Shown piece by piece: positions 33,201 through 41,306 of a stretch of 64,000 bases of DNA; position 1 is the stretch's first letter; each line of letters opens with the position of its first letter. Origin of the DNA: Paraburkholderia silviterrae (lineage in GTDB: Bacteria; Pseudomonadota; Gammaproteobacteria; Burkholderiales; Burkholderiaceae); contig NZ_SMRP01000027.1 in the NCBI RefSeq assembly GCF_004353915.1, forward strand, positions 1 through 64,000, read 5' to 3'. The translations under genes were made by a program, and so were the position numbers. The notes under the pieces are model-generated. The model saw nothing but the letters and a program-made list of their open reading frames with translations. It searched no databases and had not been told where the DNA came from.

Positions 33201-34292
33201 ATGGCCTTTCTTGGACGTACAGCCGCGGGTGCAATCGCCGCAATTTCGATGACCGGCATTGCTCACGCGCAATCCAGCGTCACCTTGTATGGAATCGCAG
33301 ACACTGCCGTGCAATACATCAGCAATGTCGGTGGACACGCCCTCTTCCAGGAAGGCAACACGCATTCACCTGATATTTTTGGATTGAAGGGAGTCGAGGA
33401 TCTCGGAGGTGGGCTGCGCACGATCTTCGACCTTCAAAACGAGTTTTTGCTGAATAACGGTCAGGCACTCGTTCCTGGAACGCTCTTCAACAGAAAGGCC
33501 TATGTCGGCCTGCAGTCGGACAACTTTGGCACGCTGACGCTCGGCCATCAACCGAGCTTCATGTATGACGTACTGGCCAACTACCAGACACCGTTTGTGC
33601 TTGGCAATATTCTCTCGCTCCACGAGGGCAACCTCGACGAAGTGGCCAACTTCTATCAGTTCAACAATGCCGTGAAGTATGTGAGCCCGACCTTTGGCGG
33701 GTTCTCCACGGGCGCGGAATTTGCGTTCGGCAACGTGGCAGGCAATTTTGGCGAAAGCCGAAACTACTCCTTCTTTGTCCAGTACAAGAACGGGCCTTTT
33801 GGCCTCGCCGCCACGTACGCAAACGAGAACAACCGCTTCCTGGAGCTTTCGAGCTTCATTGGTCTGCCGACCTTGTTCGGCACCCCGCTTCGTCAGCCTG
33901 AAGGCGTTGTAGCAAACAAACTCGTCAATTGGGGGGTCGGTGCGTCATACCAGTTTACGCATGTATTGCTGCACGCCACGTTTACGCAGTCGCGCATCAC
34001 GTTGAGCACGGGTCAAGGTAACGCCAACACGATTGATGCGGGCGCCAACTGGACGATCCTTCCTGACGACGTCGTGGCGATTGGCGGGTGGGTCGAAAAT
34101 CTGGATGGTGGAAACTGGAAAACCATTACTGTCTCGAACGCATATCTCCTTTCGAAGCAAACCTCGGTTTACCAGCAGGTGACCTACCAGCACGCGTCGG
34201 GCGCCAATAGCGTCGCGTCGCTTGCAGGCGCAGGCGTGGCATCCGGCCGGTCGACAACGGGGGTCTCGGTCGGCATCCAGCATCTCTTCTAG
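33201..34292 (+). CDS. Gram-negative porin
   Basis: 363 residues. ATG at 33201 (MAFLGRTAAG) gives a signal peptide cut at AHA-QSS; the 58-residue upstream extension is leader. Mature start QSSVTLYGIADTA, GVEDLGGGLRTIFDLQNEF, FNRKAYVGLQSDNFGTLTLGHQ and C-terminal GIQHLF show a Burkholderiales 16-strand porin. It shares promoter and operator design with the ligase operon, so it most likely brings that operon's substrate into the periplasm. Confidence 0.93.
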   Translation: MAFLGRTAAGAIAAISMTGIAHAQSSVTLYGIADTAVQYISNVGGHALFQEGNTHSPDIFGLKGVEDLGGGLRTIFDLQNEFLLNNGQALVPGTLFNRKAYVGLQSDNFGTLTLGHQPSFMYDVLANYQTPFVLGNILSLHEGNLDEVANFYQFNNAVKYVSPTFGGFSTGAEFAFGNVAGNFGESRNYSFFVQYKNGPFGLAATYANENNRFLELSSFIGLPTLFGTPLRQPEGVVANKLVNWGVGASYQFTHVLLHATFTQSRITLSTGQGNANTIDAGANWTILPDDVVAIGGWVENLDGGNWKTITVSNAYLLSKQTSVYQQVTYQHASGANSVASLAGAGVASGRSTTGVSVGIQHLF

Positions 34293-34385
34293 GCAAGCGA
34301 TGCCAGCGTCTCCAAAGAAGACAAAACGGCATAACGCATCTTGTCGTCGTAGACGAACGTCGTCGGCGACAGGAATGGGAACAAG

Positions 34386-34918
34386 ATGAAAAATAAGCGA
34401 ACCGCAACAGTCAAGCAGAAAATCGCCATCGCATTCGGTACGTGGACGACACTGATGCTCATCTTCGGCGTAACGGGGGCGTACCTGGTTATCGGAGCCG
34501 GGAGTCGCACCGCCTTCCTGCCATACCGATCATTGATGACATGCGGAATCTGCGTTTCCTTCTTTGGTGGCCTGGCTTGCATCGCCTTCTGGTCCGAGAC
34601 GGTGAAACAGAACGCCGACAACGCACGTCACGCGAACGAGCTCGTCTCGAAGGCTACTCGCATTGCCGACGAAGGCGACGATACCGTCCTTCGTATGGTT
34701 TCCGCCATCGAAAGAATGAATTCGAGCACGACTCAAATCGCCAACATCACCGATGTAATACAAGGCATAGCCTTTCAAACCAGCATCCTCGCGCTGAATG
34801 CCTCTGTAGAGGCTGCGCGTGCCGGCGAACATGGCAGGGGTTACGCTGTCGTTGCATAACCGCGGCTTCCATCGAACAGAGCCGCGGCCTGGACGAAGTC
34901 AATCGCACTGTCGAATAG
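34386..34918 (+). pseudogene. Methyl-accepting chemotaxis protein remnant
   Basis: The frame from 34386 encodes two membrane segments (about 12-36 and 50-70) with almost no periplasmic part, then the conserved signalling tip IANITDVIQGIAFQTSILAL, NASVEAARAGEHGRGYAVVA and a stop. A second frame continues with TAASIEQSRGLDEVNRTVE (to 34918), which belongs some 75 residues further on in an intact MCP. A deletion joined the two and shifted the frame. The ligand domain and the last part of the signalling domain are missing, so it is not functional. Confidence 0.8.
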
Positions 34919-35005
34919 AGGCGCAGTAGGCATCTCGATGGAAAGCAGGCCCGAAATGGCGCATGATTGGGCAATTGGATTTCGCTGCTCCCGTCGATTC
35001 GTCAA

Positions 35006-35914
35006 ATGGATAACTTCGATCTCAATCTATTGCGCGTGTTTGATGCGTTACAGCGCCACGGCCATCTTGGCAAGGCAGCCGTGGAGCTGAACCTGAGCCA
35101 GCCGGCCACGTCCTATGCCTTGAAGCGCCTGCGCGAAGAGCTTGGAGACGCGCTCTTCGTCAAAACCCGCTCCGGCATGCAACCCACGCCACGCGCCATG
35201 CAGTTGGCGCCCGTGGTTCAGTCGGTGCTTGCCGATATTCGTGAACGCGTGTTGACGGCACCCAATTTCGAGCCGGACAAGGCACAACGCACATTCAATC
35301 TGGCCATGTCGGATGTCGGCGAAATGGTGTCCTTGCCGAAATTGCTGCAGCGGGTGACAAGCCTCGCTCCCAGCGTCAATGTGAACGTCGTCTCCCTCGC
35401 TCCCAAACAGCTATTGTCCGCACTACAGCGAAGCGAAGTCGATCTTGCCATCGGATATTTCCCGGATCTCGATGGAGTCGATGTCTTTCAACAACGCCTG
35501 GTTCGACATTCGTTCGTGTGCCTTGTCAGGAAGGAGCATCCGGCGGCACAGGGGCGGCTGACCAAAAAGCTCTTCTGCGAACTGCCCCATGCGGTGGTCC
35601 AGGCTGAGGGCCGTCGCCATGAAATCGTTGAACAATTCCTTAAAGAGCACGGTATTCAACGCAGAGAACTTCTCCATACGCCGCACTTCCTGAGCATCCC
35701 GATGACTATTGCGATGACGGATCTGGTCGTCACGGTTTCCAGCGATGTGGGCGAAATATTTTCGCGTATCGCCGATCTCGCGATTCTGGAACCGCCATAC
35801 AGGATGCCGCATTTTGACGTCAAGCAGCACTGGCACCGCTCGCAGCATGACGATCCCGGTAACCGCTGGCTGCGCGGCCTCGTGCACGAACTATTCGTGC
35901 AGAGGGCCGACTGA
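35006..35914 (+). CDS. LysR-family transcriptional regulator
   Basis: 302 residues from ATG 35006 (MDNFDLNLLRVFDAL), the standard start of the NodD/LeuO/SyrM-like LysR branch; the 13-residue extension has no ribosome site. HTH: GHLGKAAVELNLSQPATSYALKRLREELG (in two halves), effector domain from about 90. It lies 247 bp upstream of and on the same strand as the enoyl-CoA hydratase gene. Target and effector are unknown; PNPR/DntR-like regulators of nitroarene or aromatic pathways share this branch. Confidence 0.9.
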   Translation: MDNFDLNLLRVFDALQRHGHLGKAAVELNLSQPATSYALKRLREELGDALFVKTRSGMQPTPRAMQLAPVVQSVLADIRERVLTAPNFEPDKAQRTFNLAMSDVGEMVSLPKLLQRVTSLAPSVNVNVVSLAPKQLLSALQRSEVDLAIGYFPDLDGVDVFQQRLVRHSFVCLVRKEHPAAQGRLTKKLFCELPHAVVQAEGRRHEIVEQFLKEHGIQRRELLHTPHFLSIPMTIAMTDLVVTVSSDVGEIFSRIADLAILEPPYRMPHFDVKQHWHRSQHDDPGNRWLRGLVHELFVQRAD

Positions 35915-36160
35915 CGCCTGGGCAGCCCCTCACGCAGGTTATCAGTCTGGTGGAAGAGCGTTATTTGTCGTATTGGCTTGTCGAATGTTCGCCTTGGCGC
36001 GACACTCTTCGCACCCACTCTTCAAGCCAGTTCGCCTGGCGCAAAGCCGGCCCGGATCGCTGCATACACCTACACGCAGCGCGTTGATTCATGCTTGCGC
36101 GGCCGTGCCGACGCGGGTCTTGCCCTGGGTGGCATCCCAATATTTTTAGGAGACTTTAAC

Positions 36161-36949
36161 ATGTCGGTTATCCGTTTCGAACGCCATGACAACGTTGGTC
36201 ACATCGTGCTGGCCGATGCGCCGCTCAACCTGATCAATAACCGGTTCTGCGAAGCCCTCAAAGAGGCCGTACACGAGGCCAGCCGCTCCGGGATTCGCGC
36301 TCTGCTGGTGCGCGCCGAAGGCGAGAATTTCAGCCATGGCGGAGACGTCCTTGATTTTATCGACAAGGACTTCGACGATTGGCGAACCTTCATCAGTGAG
36401 ATGAACCAATCCTACCGCGCCATCGAGGCGCTACAGATCCCAACCGTCGCGGCCGTTCGTGGTTCGTGCTTCGGTGGAGCATTCGAGCTGGCATTGGCTT
36501 GCGACTTCATCGTTACTTCCGACAATGCGGTCTTTCAACACTTCGAGGCTTCGGTCGGTTCCGCGCCAGTGGCCGGCGGCGTTCAGCGCCTGGCAGAACG
36601 CGCCGGACGCGCTATGGCCGCTCGCTACACCATGTTGAGCGAACCGATGACCGGCAAGACGGCAGGCGAACTCGGCGTGGCGGCTTTCGTCTGCCCCGAG
36701 ACGGACGTCGAAACCACCGCGGTATCGCTGGCCACCCGGCTGTCCAACGGGCCGACGCGTTCGTATTCAGCCATCCGTGCGCTTCTGAAGGCATGGTCGG
36801 GTGGCGGCGTGCCCGCTGCCGACGCCGTTCTGCTGGACATCACGATGCCGCTGCACGGTACGCAAGACGCACGCAAGGGTCGAACCGCACGCGTCGAGGC
36901 CATCAAGCGTGGCGTCGAGCCGGAGCCCGTCGTATTCACCGGACACTAA
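36161..36949 (+). CDS. Enoyl-CoA hydratase/isomerase family protein
   Basis: 262 residues from ATG 36161, preceded by TTAGGAGA. Crotonase marks: APLNLINN, oxyanion FSHGGDVLDF and GSCFGGAFELALACDF, followed by FEASVGSAPVAGGVQRLAERAG where the family usually has the second catalytic Glu (LPE). The Glu is kept as FE, offset from the standard motif, so hydration is possible but another crotonase chemistry cannot be excluded. It stands alone between a LysR gene and a convergent porin gene, and may serve the neighbouring CoA pathway. Confidence 0.85.
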   Translation: MSVIRFERHDNVGHIVLADAPLNLINNRFCEALKEAVHEASRSGIRALLVRAEGENFSHGGDVLDFIDKDFDDWRTFISEMNQSYRAIEALQIPTVAAVRGSCFGGAFELALACDFIVTSDNAVFQHFEASVGSAPVAGGVQRLAERAGRAMAARYTMLSEPMTGKTAGELGVAAFVCPETDVETTAVSLATRLSNGPTRSYSAIRALLKAWSGGGVPAADAVLLDITMPLHGTQDARKGRTARVEAIKRGVEPEPVVFTGH

Positions 36950-36995
36950 TCCGGAACACGGCGGGAGCGCCGGCGAGCGGATCGTCTGCGCCTGA

Positions 36996-37029
36996 AGCCC
37001 CCTCGCGCGTCGCTCCACGCAAGGGGGCT
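36996..37029. terminator. Bidirectional terminator hairpin
   Basis: AGCCCCCT (36996-37003) and AGGGGGCT (37022-37029), perfect 8-bp arms with an 18-nt loop that can pair further (GCG/CGC). It lies between the convergent enoyl-CoA hydratase and porin stops. No clear T-run. Confidence 0.55.
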
Positions 37030-37050
37030 CGCATACCCGGCGGCAGCCGT

Positions 37051-38199
37051 TTAGAACTGGTGGCGCATGCCCACCATGACACCGGTTTGATCCACGCCTG
37101 GCAAGGGCGAAGAAGCGGGCGGGATCACGCCGCCGTCGATCGTGAACGCACCGTTGCGCTGATTGAATACATGCCCCGCGGTGACGTACACCGAGCTTCG
37201 CTTCGACAGCAGGTAGGCCACGCGCGCCGCGATCAAGGAAGCACCCGACGAGTTGCTGCCGACCGATATGTGCCCGAACTGGGCGTCAATGGCAATGACC
37301 GGAATGGGGAGATACGTTCCGCCGATCCACCAGTAGTTGCTGGTCGCGTCGAAAAGGGTCGGCGTCTGCTCTCCGTGGTTGATTCGGTGAAGGAAACCGG
37401 CTCCGATCGTCGCGGTGCCGAACTTCACATAGCCGTCGATTACCGCACGCGTATCGGTAAGCGAACTCGTGGGCAACGGCGAGCCGGTGCCGCCTCCGCC
37501 GTAGTTGCGGTCGAATGCAGCGGCGACGCCCCACATTGCCGCGTCGTACTTGACCATTGCAGACATTGACTTGCAGGCCCGCCAGTCCGTCGGTGACTGG
37601 CCAGGGCAACCGCCCGCTTCCGCCGGGTCCACGGCATCACGCCCGAACGAGTATGTCGCGCCTACGGTCAGACCCGATGTCGTGAACGAATAAGCGACGG
37701 CGTTGTCGAGTCGCGGCTGGGCGAGATACGGGTCCAGATCTCCGGCGGCATAGATATTGGGCCCCATCGTGTCGCCCGGCAGCGCCCAGTAGATCTGTGA
37801 GTACTGCCGTCCAAGCGTCAGCGTTCCCCAATGCCCCGAAAGCCCGACATACGCTTGCCTGCCAAACAGACGGCCGCCCTGGTTGAGCGTGCCCTGCGAG
37901 GGCGCGAAACCTGACTCCAGTACGAACACTGCGCTCAGCCCGCCGCCAAGGTCTTCTTTGCCGCGAAGCCCCCATCTCGACGGTATCGATCCCGTGAGGG
38001 TCGGCACGCGCACGACGCTGGACTTATTGGCGCCGACGTTATTCACCCATTCGACGCCCGTATCGATGATCCCGTACAGGGTGACAGAACTCTGCGCGTA
38101 CGAGGCGCCGGATGCGCATGCCGCAAGCGATGCAAGCCCGAAACAAGCAGCCTTGCGCCAATAGGAAGCGCATTCAGACAACTTCGACGTTGAACTCAT
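37051..38199 (-). CDS. Gram-negative porin
   Basis: 382 residues; start at 38199 gives an unusually long signal region (1-36) cut at SYA-QSS; a later internal start is possible but none has a better ribosome site. Mature QSSVTLYGIIDTGVEWV, LRGKEDLGGGLSAVFVLESGF, GRQAYVGLSGHWGTLTLGRQ, and C-terminal VGMRHQF fit the Burkholderiales porin family. It diverges from the bacteriohemerythrin/Rieske operon, suggesting it is the entry channel for that operon's substrate. Confidence 0.92.
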   Translation of the reverse strand: MSSTSKLSECASYWRKAACFGLASLAACASGASYAQSSVTLYGIIDTGVEWVNNVGANKSSVVRVPTLTGSIPSRWGLRGKEDLGGGLSAVFVLESGFAPSQGTLNQGGRLFGRQAYVGLSGHWGTLTLGRQYSQIYWALPGDTMGPNIYAAGDLDPYLAQPRLDNAVAYSFTTSGLTVGATYSFGRDAVDPAEAGGCPGQSPTDWRACKSMSAMVKYDAAMWGVAAAFDRNYGGGGTGSPLPTSSLTDTRAVIDGYVKFGTATIGAGFLHRINHGEQTPTLFDATSNYWWIGGTYLPIPVIAIDAQFGHISVGSNSSGASLIAARVAYLLSKRSSVYVTAGHVFNQRNGAFTIDGGVIPPASSPLPGVDQTGVMVGMRHQF

Positions 38200-38426
38200 C
38201 GATCTCCTCCGATGTGGTTGGTATCTGCCACGGAAGATATCTATCAGTCGTCTTCCCAGTCAATCGTTTTCAAACCTCGTAGTTTCCCTTAGCCTGCGTC
38301 TCATGCATGGGATGCGCGCTGAATTCCCGCTATTTCATCGAATTTTCGCGAAATTCCCCGGCGATCATTCACCCGTCTCCCCCATCGGAGGTTTCCCTTA
38401 CTCGACATCGAAATCATCGTCGTATA

Positions 38427-38440
38427 TCTTCCATGGAAGA
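38427..38440. promoter_or_regulatory. Perfect palindrome upstream of the Rieske operon
   Basis: TCTTCCATGGAAGA, 14 bp, 28 bp before the bacteriohemerythrin start and inside the 268-bp divergent region with the porin. A perfect dyad so close to the start codon is a reasonable operator; no separate -35/-10 pair stands out. The MarR at 43598 is a candidate binder, though its own dyad has a different sequence. Confidence 0.4.
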
Positions 38441-38467
38441 CAAATACTGATCGAATCGGTGCCGGAC

Positions 38468-38914
38468 ATGAATACATCGGAAGATTGCTTCACCTGGGAC
38501 GACGACTATGCGCTTGGCGATCTGTCGATGGACAACGCGCATCACGAGTTTGTCGAATGTGTCGGCACGCTGCTCACGACGGCGGACCACAACCTCGCGC
38601 CCGCACTGGAAGCCTTTGCCGAGCATGCGCGCCGCCACTTCGGCGAAGAGGACGACGCGATGCGCGGGACAGCCTACGAGTCCGCCGGCTGCCATATCGA
38701 CGAGCATGCAGCCGTGCTGCACTCGCTCGACGAAGTGCGCGCCGAACTGGCCGCAGGCCGACCCCAGGTCGTTCGCTCGTTTGCCCGCGCGTTGGCGGAC
38801 TGGTTTCCCGAGCACGTACGTGTCATGGACCAAGGGCTCGCGCGCTGGCTCACGCAGCGGCAACTGGGTGCAGCCCCGATCGTCATTCGGCGCCGCATGC
38901 ACAGTGCCGCCTGA
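38468..38914 (+). CDS. Bacteriohemerythrin
   Basis: 148 residues from ATG 38468 (MNTSEDCFTW). The full di-iron ligand set is visible: His in DNAHHEF (helix A), HFGEE giving His-x3-Glu (helix B), HIDEH giving His-x3-His (helix C) and HVRVMD giving His-x4-Asp (helix D). A stand-alone soluble O2-binding protein. It is 30 bp upstream of an oxygenase reductase and in line with two Rieske oxygenases, so it may buffer or deliver O2 to them; bacteriohemerythrin is reported to bring O2 to methane monooxygenase in methanotrophs. Function here is inference. Confidence 0.88.
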   Translation: MNTSEDCFTWDDDYALGDLSMDNAHHEFVECVGTLLTTADHNLAPALEAFAEHARRHFGEEDDAMRGTAYESAGCHIDEHAAVLHSLDEVRAELAAGRPQVVRSFARALADWFPEHVRVMDQGLARWLTQRQLGAAPIVIRRRMHSAA

Positions 38915-38944
38915 CACGTTCCTCTCTTTTTCCCGGATATCACC

Positions 38945-39934
38945 ATGGAACCGTTAAAGAGCCCCATCGGCGCCACATTGCAAGTCAAGGTCTCAGCCGC
39001 GATGTGGCTGGCAGACGATATCGTCGGCTACGAATTCACACCGTTGCCGGATACGCCGCTGCCCGACTTCGAAGCCGGCGCGCATATCGACGTCCATCTT
39101 CCCGGCGGGCTGGTGCGCCAATACTCGCTGTATGACCTGCCAGGCGAACACGCGTGCTACCGCATCGGCGTGCTGCGCGATCCGCAATCTCGAGGCGGAT
39201 CCGTGGCGCTTCACGACAGCGTGCGAACGGGCGATACGCTCACGATCAGCGCCCCGCGCAATCACTTTGCGCTGAACACCGGCCGTGACCGTTCACTCCT
39301 GTTTGCGGGCGGGATAGGCATCACGCCGATCCTCTGCATGACTCAGCAATTGGCACGCGAGCGCCGCCCGTTCGAGATGCACTACTGCGGCCGGTCGTTG
39401 TCACGCATGGCGCTTGTCGAGCGTGCGCAGCAGATGTCGGCTGGAGATGACGCGCAGGTGCACCTGCACGTCGACGACGGTCCGCCCGAACAGCAACTGG
39501 ATGCCCGAGCCGCGATCGGTGCGCCATCGTCAGACAAGCATCTCTACGTCTGCGGACCCACGGGCTTCATGGATCACATCCTGCAAGCCGCACGCGAGCT
39601 GGGCTGGGACGACGCGCACTTGCATCGAGAATATTTCGCGGCCGCGCCCATCGATTCGACGGATGACGGCCCGTTCGAAATAGAGATTCACAGCAGCGGC
39701 GAAATCATCGCGGTGGCTGCCAATCAGAGCGTCGCGCACGCGCTTCTGGATGCCGGCTTCGACCTGCCTCTGTCGTGCGAGCAGGGAGTCTGCGGCACCT
39801 GCGTGACCAGGGTGCTTGCGGGCGTGCCCGACCATCGCGACCTTTACCTCACCGACGATGAGCGTGCGCGCAACGATTGCTTCATGCCGTGCTGCTCGCG
39901 CGCCACGACATCGCGGTTGGTGCTCGACCTCTGA
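38945..39934 (+). CDS. Phthalate-dioxygenase-type reductase (PDR/VanB family)
   Basis: 329 residues. Domain order FMN-binding barrel (about 15-110, RQYSLYD), NAD-binding (about 115-225, LLFAGGIGITPIL and CGPTGFMDH) and plant-type [2Fe-2S] ferredoxin at the C-terminus (about 245-329) with CEQGVCGTC plus a distant Cys in MPCCSR. It passes electrons from NADH to Rieske oxygenases; the two oxygenase genes follow directly (45 bp). A second reductase of the same family is encoded at 50955-51908. Confidence 0.93.
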   Translation: MEPLKSPIGATLQVKVSAAMWLADDIVGYEFTPLPDTPLPDFEAGAHIDVHLPGGLVRQYSLYDLPGEHACYRIGVLRDPQSRGGSVALHDSVRTGDTLTISAPRNHFALNTGRDRSLLFAGGIGITPILCMTQQLARERRPFEMHYCGRSLSRMALVERAQQMSAGDDAQVHLHVDDGPPEQQLDARAAIGAPSSDKHLYVCGPTGFMDHILQAARELGWDDAHLHREYFAAAPIDSTDDGPFEIEIHSSGEIIAVAANQSVAHALLDAGFDLPLSCEQGVCGTCVTRVLAGVPDHRDLYLTDDERARNDCFMPCCSRATTSRLVLDL

Positions 39935-39979
39935 CACCGCCATTCATTCACTGCAGATATCGGCAACGAGGAAATCCAT

Positions 39980-41281
39980 ATGTTGACGAAGCAAGATAAC
40001 GAACTGATGTGTCGCACTGGCGCTGGGACTGCCATGGGCAATGCGATGCGCCGCTTCTGGCTGCCCGTGATCCAGTCGTCGGACATGCCTGAGCCGAACG
40101 GCGACCCAAAAACGATCGAGCTGCTCGGGCAGCGGTATGTCGTCTGGCGCGACCAGCAGGGCCGGCCCGGTCTCTTCGATGAGGGTTGTCTGCACCGGGG
40201 CGCGTCGATGCAGCTCGCCCGCGCCGACGGGGACGGATTGCGTTGCATCTACCACGGCTGGAAATTCGCGGTGGACGGCAAGGTTCTCGAGACGCCGAAC
40301 GTGCCCGATCCAAAATTCAAGGACCGTATCAAGGGGCGGACCTACCCGGTGCGTGAGGCGGGCGGCCTGATCTGGGCCTATCTGGGTCCGCAGGGCAAGG
40401 AGCCACCGTTCCCGCACCGGGCGTTCATGGATCAGCCCGATTCCCATCGCATCAATGCTTGCGCGATCGTCAACTGTAACTTCGTCCAGGTGATCGAGGG
40501 GCTCGTCGACTCGTCGCATCTCACCGTGCTTCACAGTTCCGCGCTGGCCCAGACCAACGACTCCGATCTGGACTACGCGGGAAAGATCACGCACATGCAA
40601 TTCGATGCCGCTCCGACGATCGAGGCCGACGAAACCGACTTTGGCTTCCACTACGTGGCAATCCGCCAGGCCGCCGGCAGCCGCATCGCTCGCGTGACAT
40701 CGTTCATCGCGCCGTGCTTCATCGCCAATGCGAACGGCGACGTGTGGCTCGCCGCCGTCCCCATCAACGACGAGCGCTGCTACTTCTTCCATGTGTGGTG
40801 GGATGCCGGGAAGCCCATCGGCGAAGAGCCGCTGCGCCATGCGCAACTCAAATTCGTGGGCCTCGACGAGCCGACACTGCGCAAATACGGCATGACGCTG
40901 GACACGTGCGACTCGCCGGCAGCGATGTCGACGGTCAACGGCTATCGCCAGGATCGCAAGCTGCAGCGCGGCGGCCACTTCACCGGCTTCGACAGCATCA
41001 CGCAAGAAGACGCCGCATGCAGCGTTTCCAGCGGTGCGATCCGCGACCGGTCGCAGGAAATGCTATCGAGCGCAGACCTCGCGATCAGCCGCCTGCATCG
41101 CACGCTGCTCGCGTGTGCCCGCGCGGAACGGGATCAGCGCGACATCCTGGCGCTGCGCGCGGATGCGGGCAGTGCAATCGGCATATCCGGCGAGATTGGT
41201 CTCGACGAAGACTGGCGACGGCTGGTTCCGCACCACCGGATCATTTCGTCTGCCGGCGCCGGCACCCAGCGTAATCAATGA
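39980..41281 (+). CDS. Rieske non-heme iron oxygenase, phthalate 4,5-dioxygenase-like (first)
   Basis: 433 residues, alpha-only type. Rieske cluster in CLHRGASM and CIYHGWKF (about 70-95); mononuclear iron site in IEGLVDSSHLTVLH (about 171-184) with the bridging Asp before SSH. The N-terminus (LTKQDNELMCRTGAGTAMGN) is typical of the phthalate 4,5-dioxygenase / phenoxybenzoate / chlorobenzoate 3,4-dioxygenase branch. There is no beta-subunit gene. It uses the reductase just upstream. Substrate is probably an aromatic acid; dihydroxylation or O-demethylation are both possible. Confidence 0.92.
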   Translation: MLTKQDNELMCRTGAGTAMGNAMRRFWLPVIQSSDMPEPNGDPKTIELLGQRYVVWRDQQGRPGLFDEGCLHRGASMQLARADGDGLRCIYHGWKFAVDGKVLETPNVPDPKFKDRIKGRTYPVREAGGLIWAYLGPQGKEPPFPHRAFMDQPDSHRINACAIVNCNFVQVIEGLVDSSHLTVLHSSALAQTNDSDLDYAGKITHMQFDAAPTIEADETDFGFHYVAIRQAAGSRIARVTSFIAPCFIANANGDVWLAAVPINDERCYFFHVWWDAGKPIGEEPLRHAQLKFVGLDEPTLRKYGMTLDTCDSPAAMSTVNGYRQDRKLQRGGHFTGFDSITQEDAACSVSSGAIRDRSQEMLSSADLAISRLHRTLLACARAERDQRDILALRADAGSAIGISGEIGLDEDWRRLVPHHRIISSAGAGTQRNQ

Positions 41282-41306
41282 CAACGCTTCAAACAGGAGT
41301 TCAGCG

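Noticed and set aside
35006..35914. NodD/nod-box regulation for the LysR gene
   Set aside because: The protein belongs to the broad branch that includes NodD, but I see no nod-box-like sequence and no nodulation genes in the window.
36466..37569. Long plus-strand open frame across the enoyl-CoA hydratase and the porin gene
   Set aside because: It reads out of frame through a real gene on the same strand and antisense to the porin, is rich in Arg/Gly and has no ribosome site or family features. High-GC DNA makes such shadow frames common.
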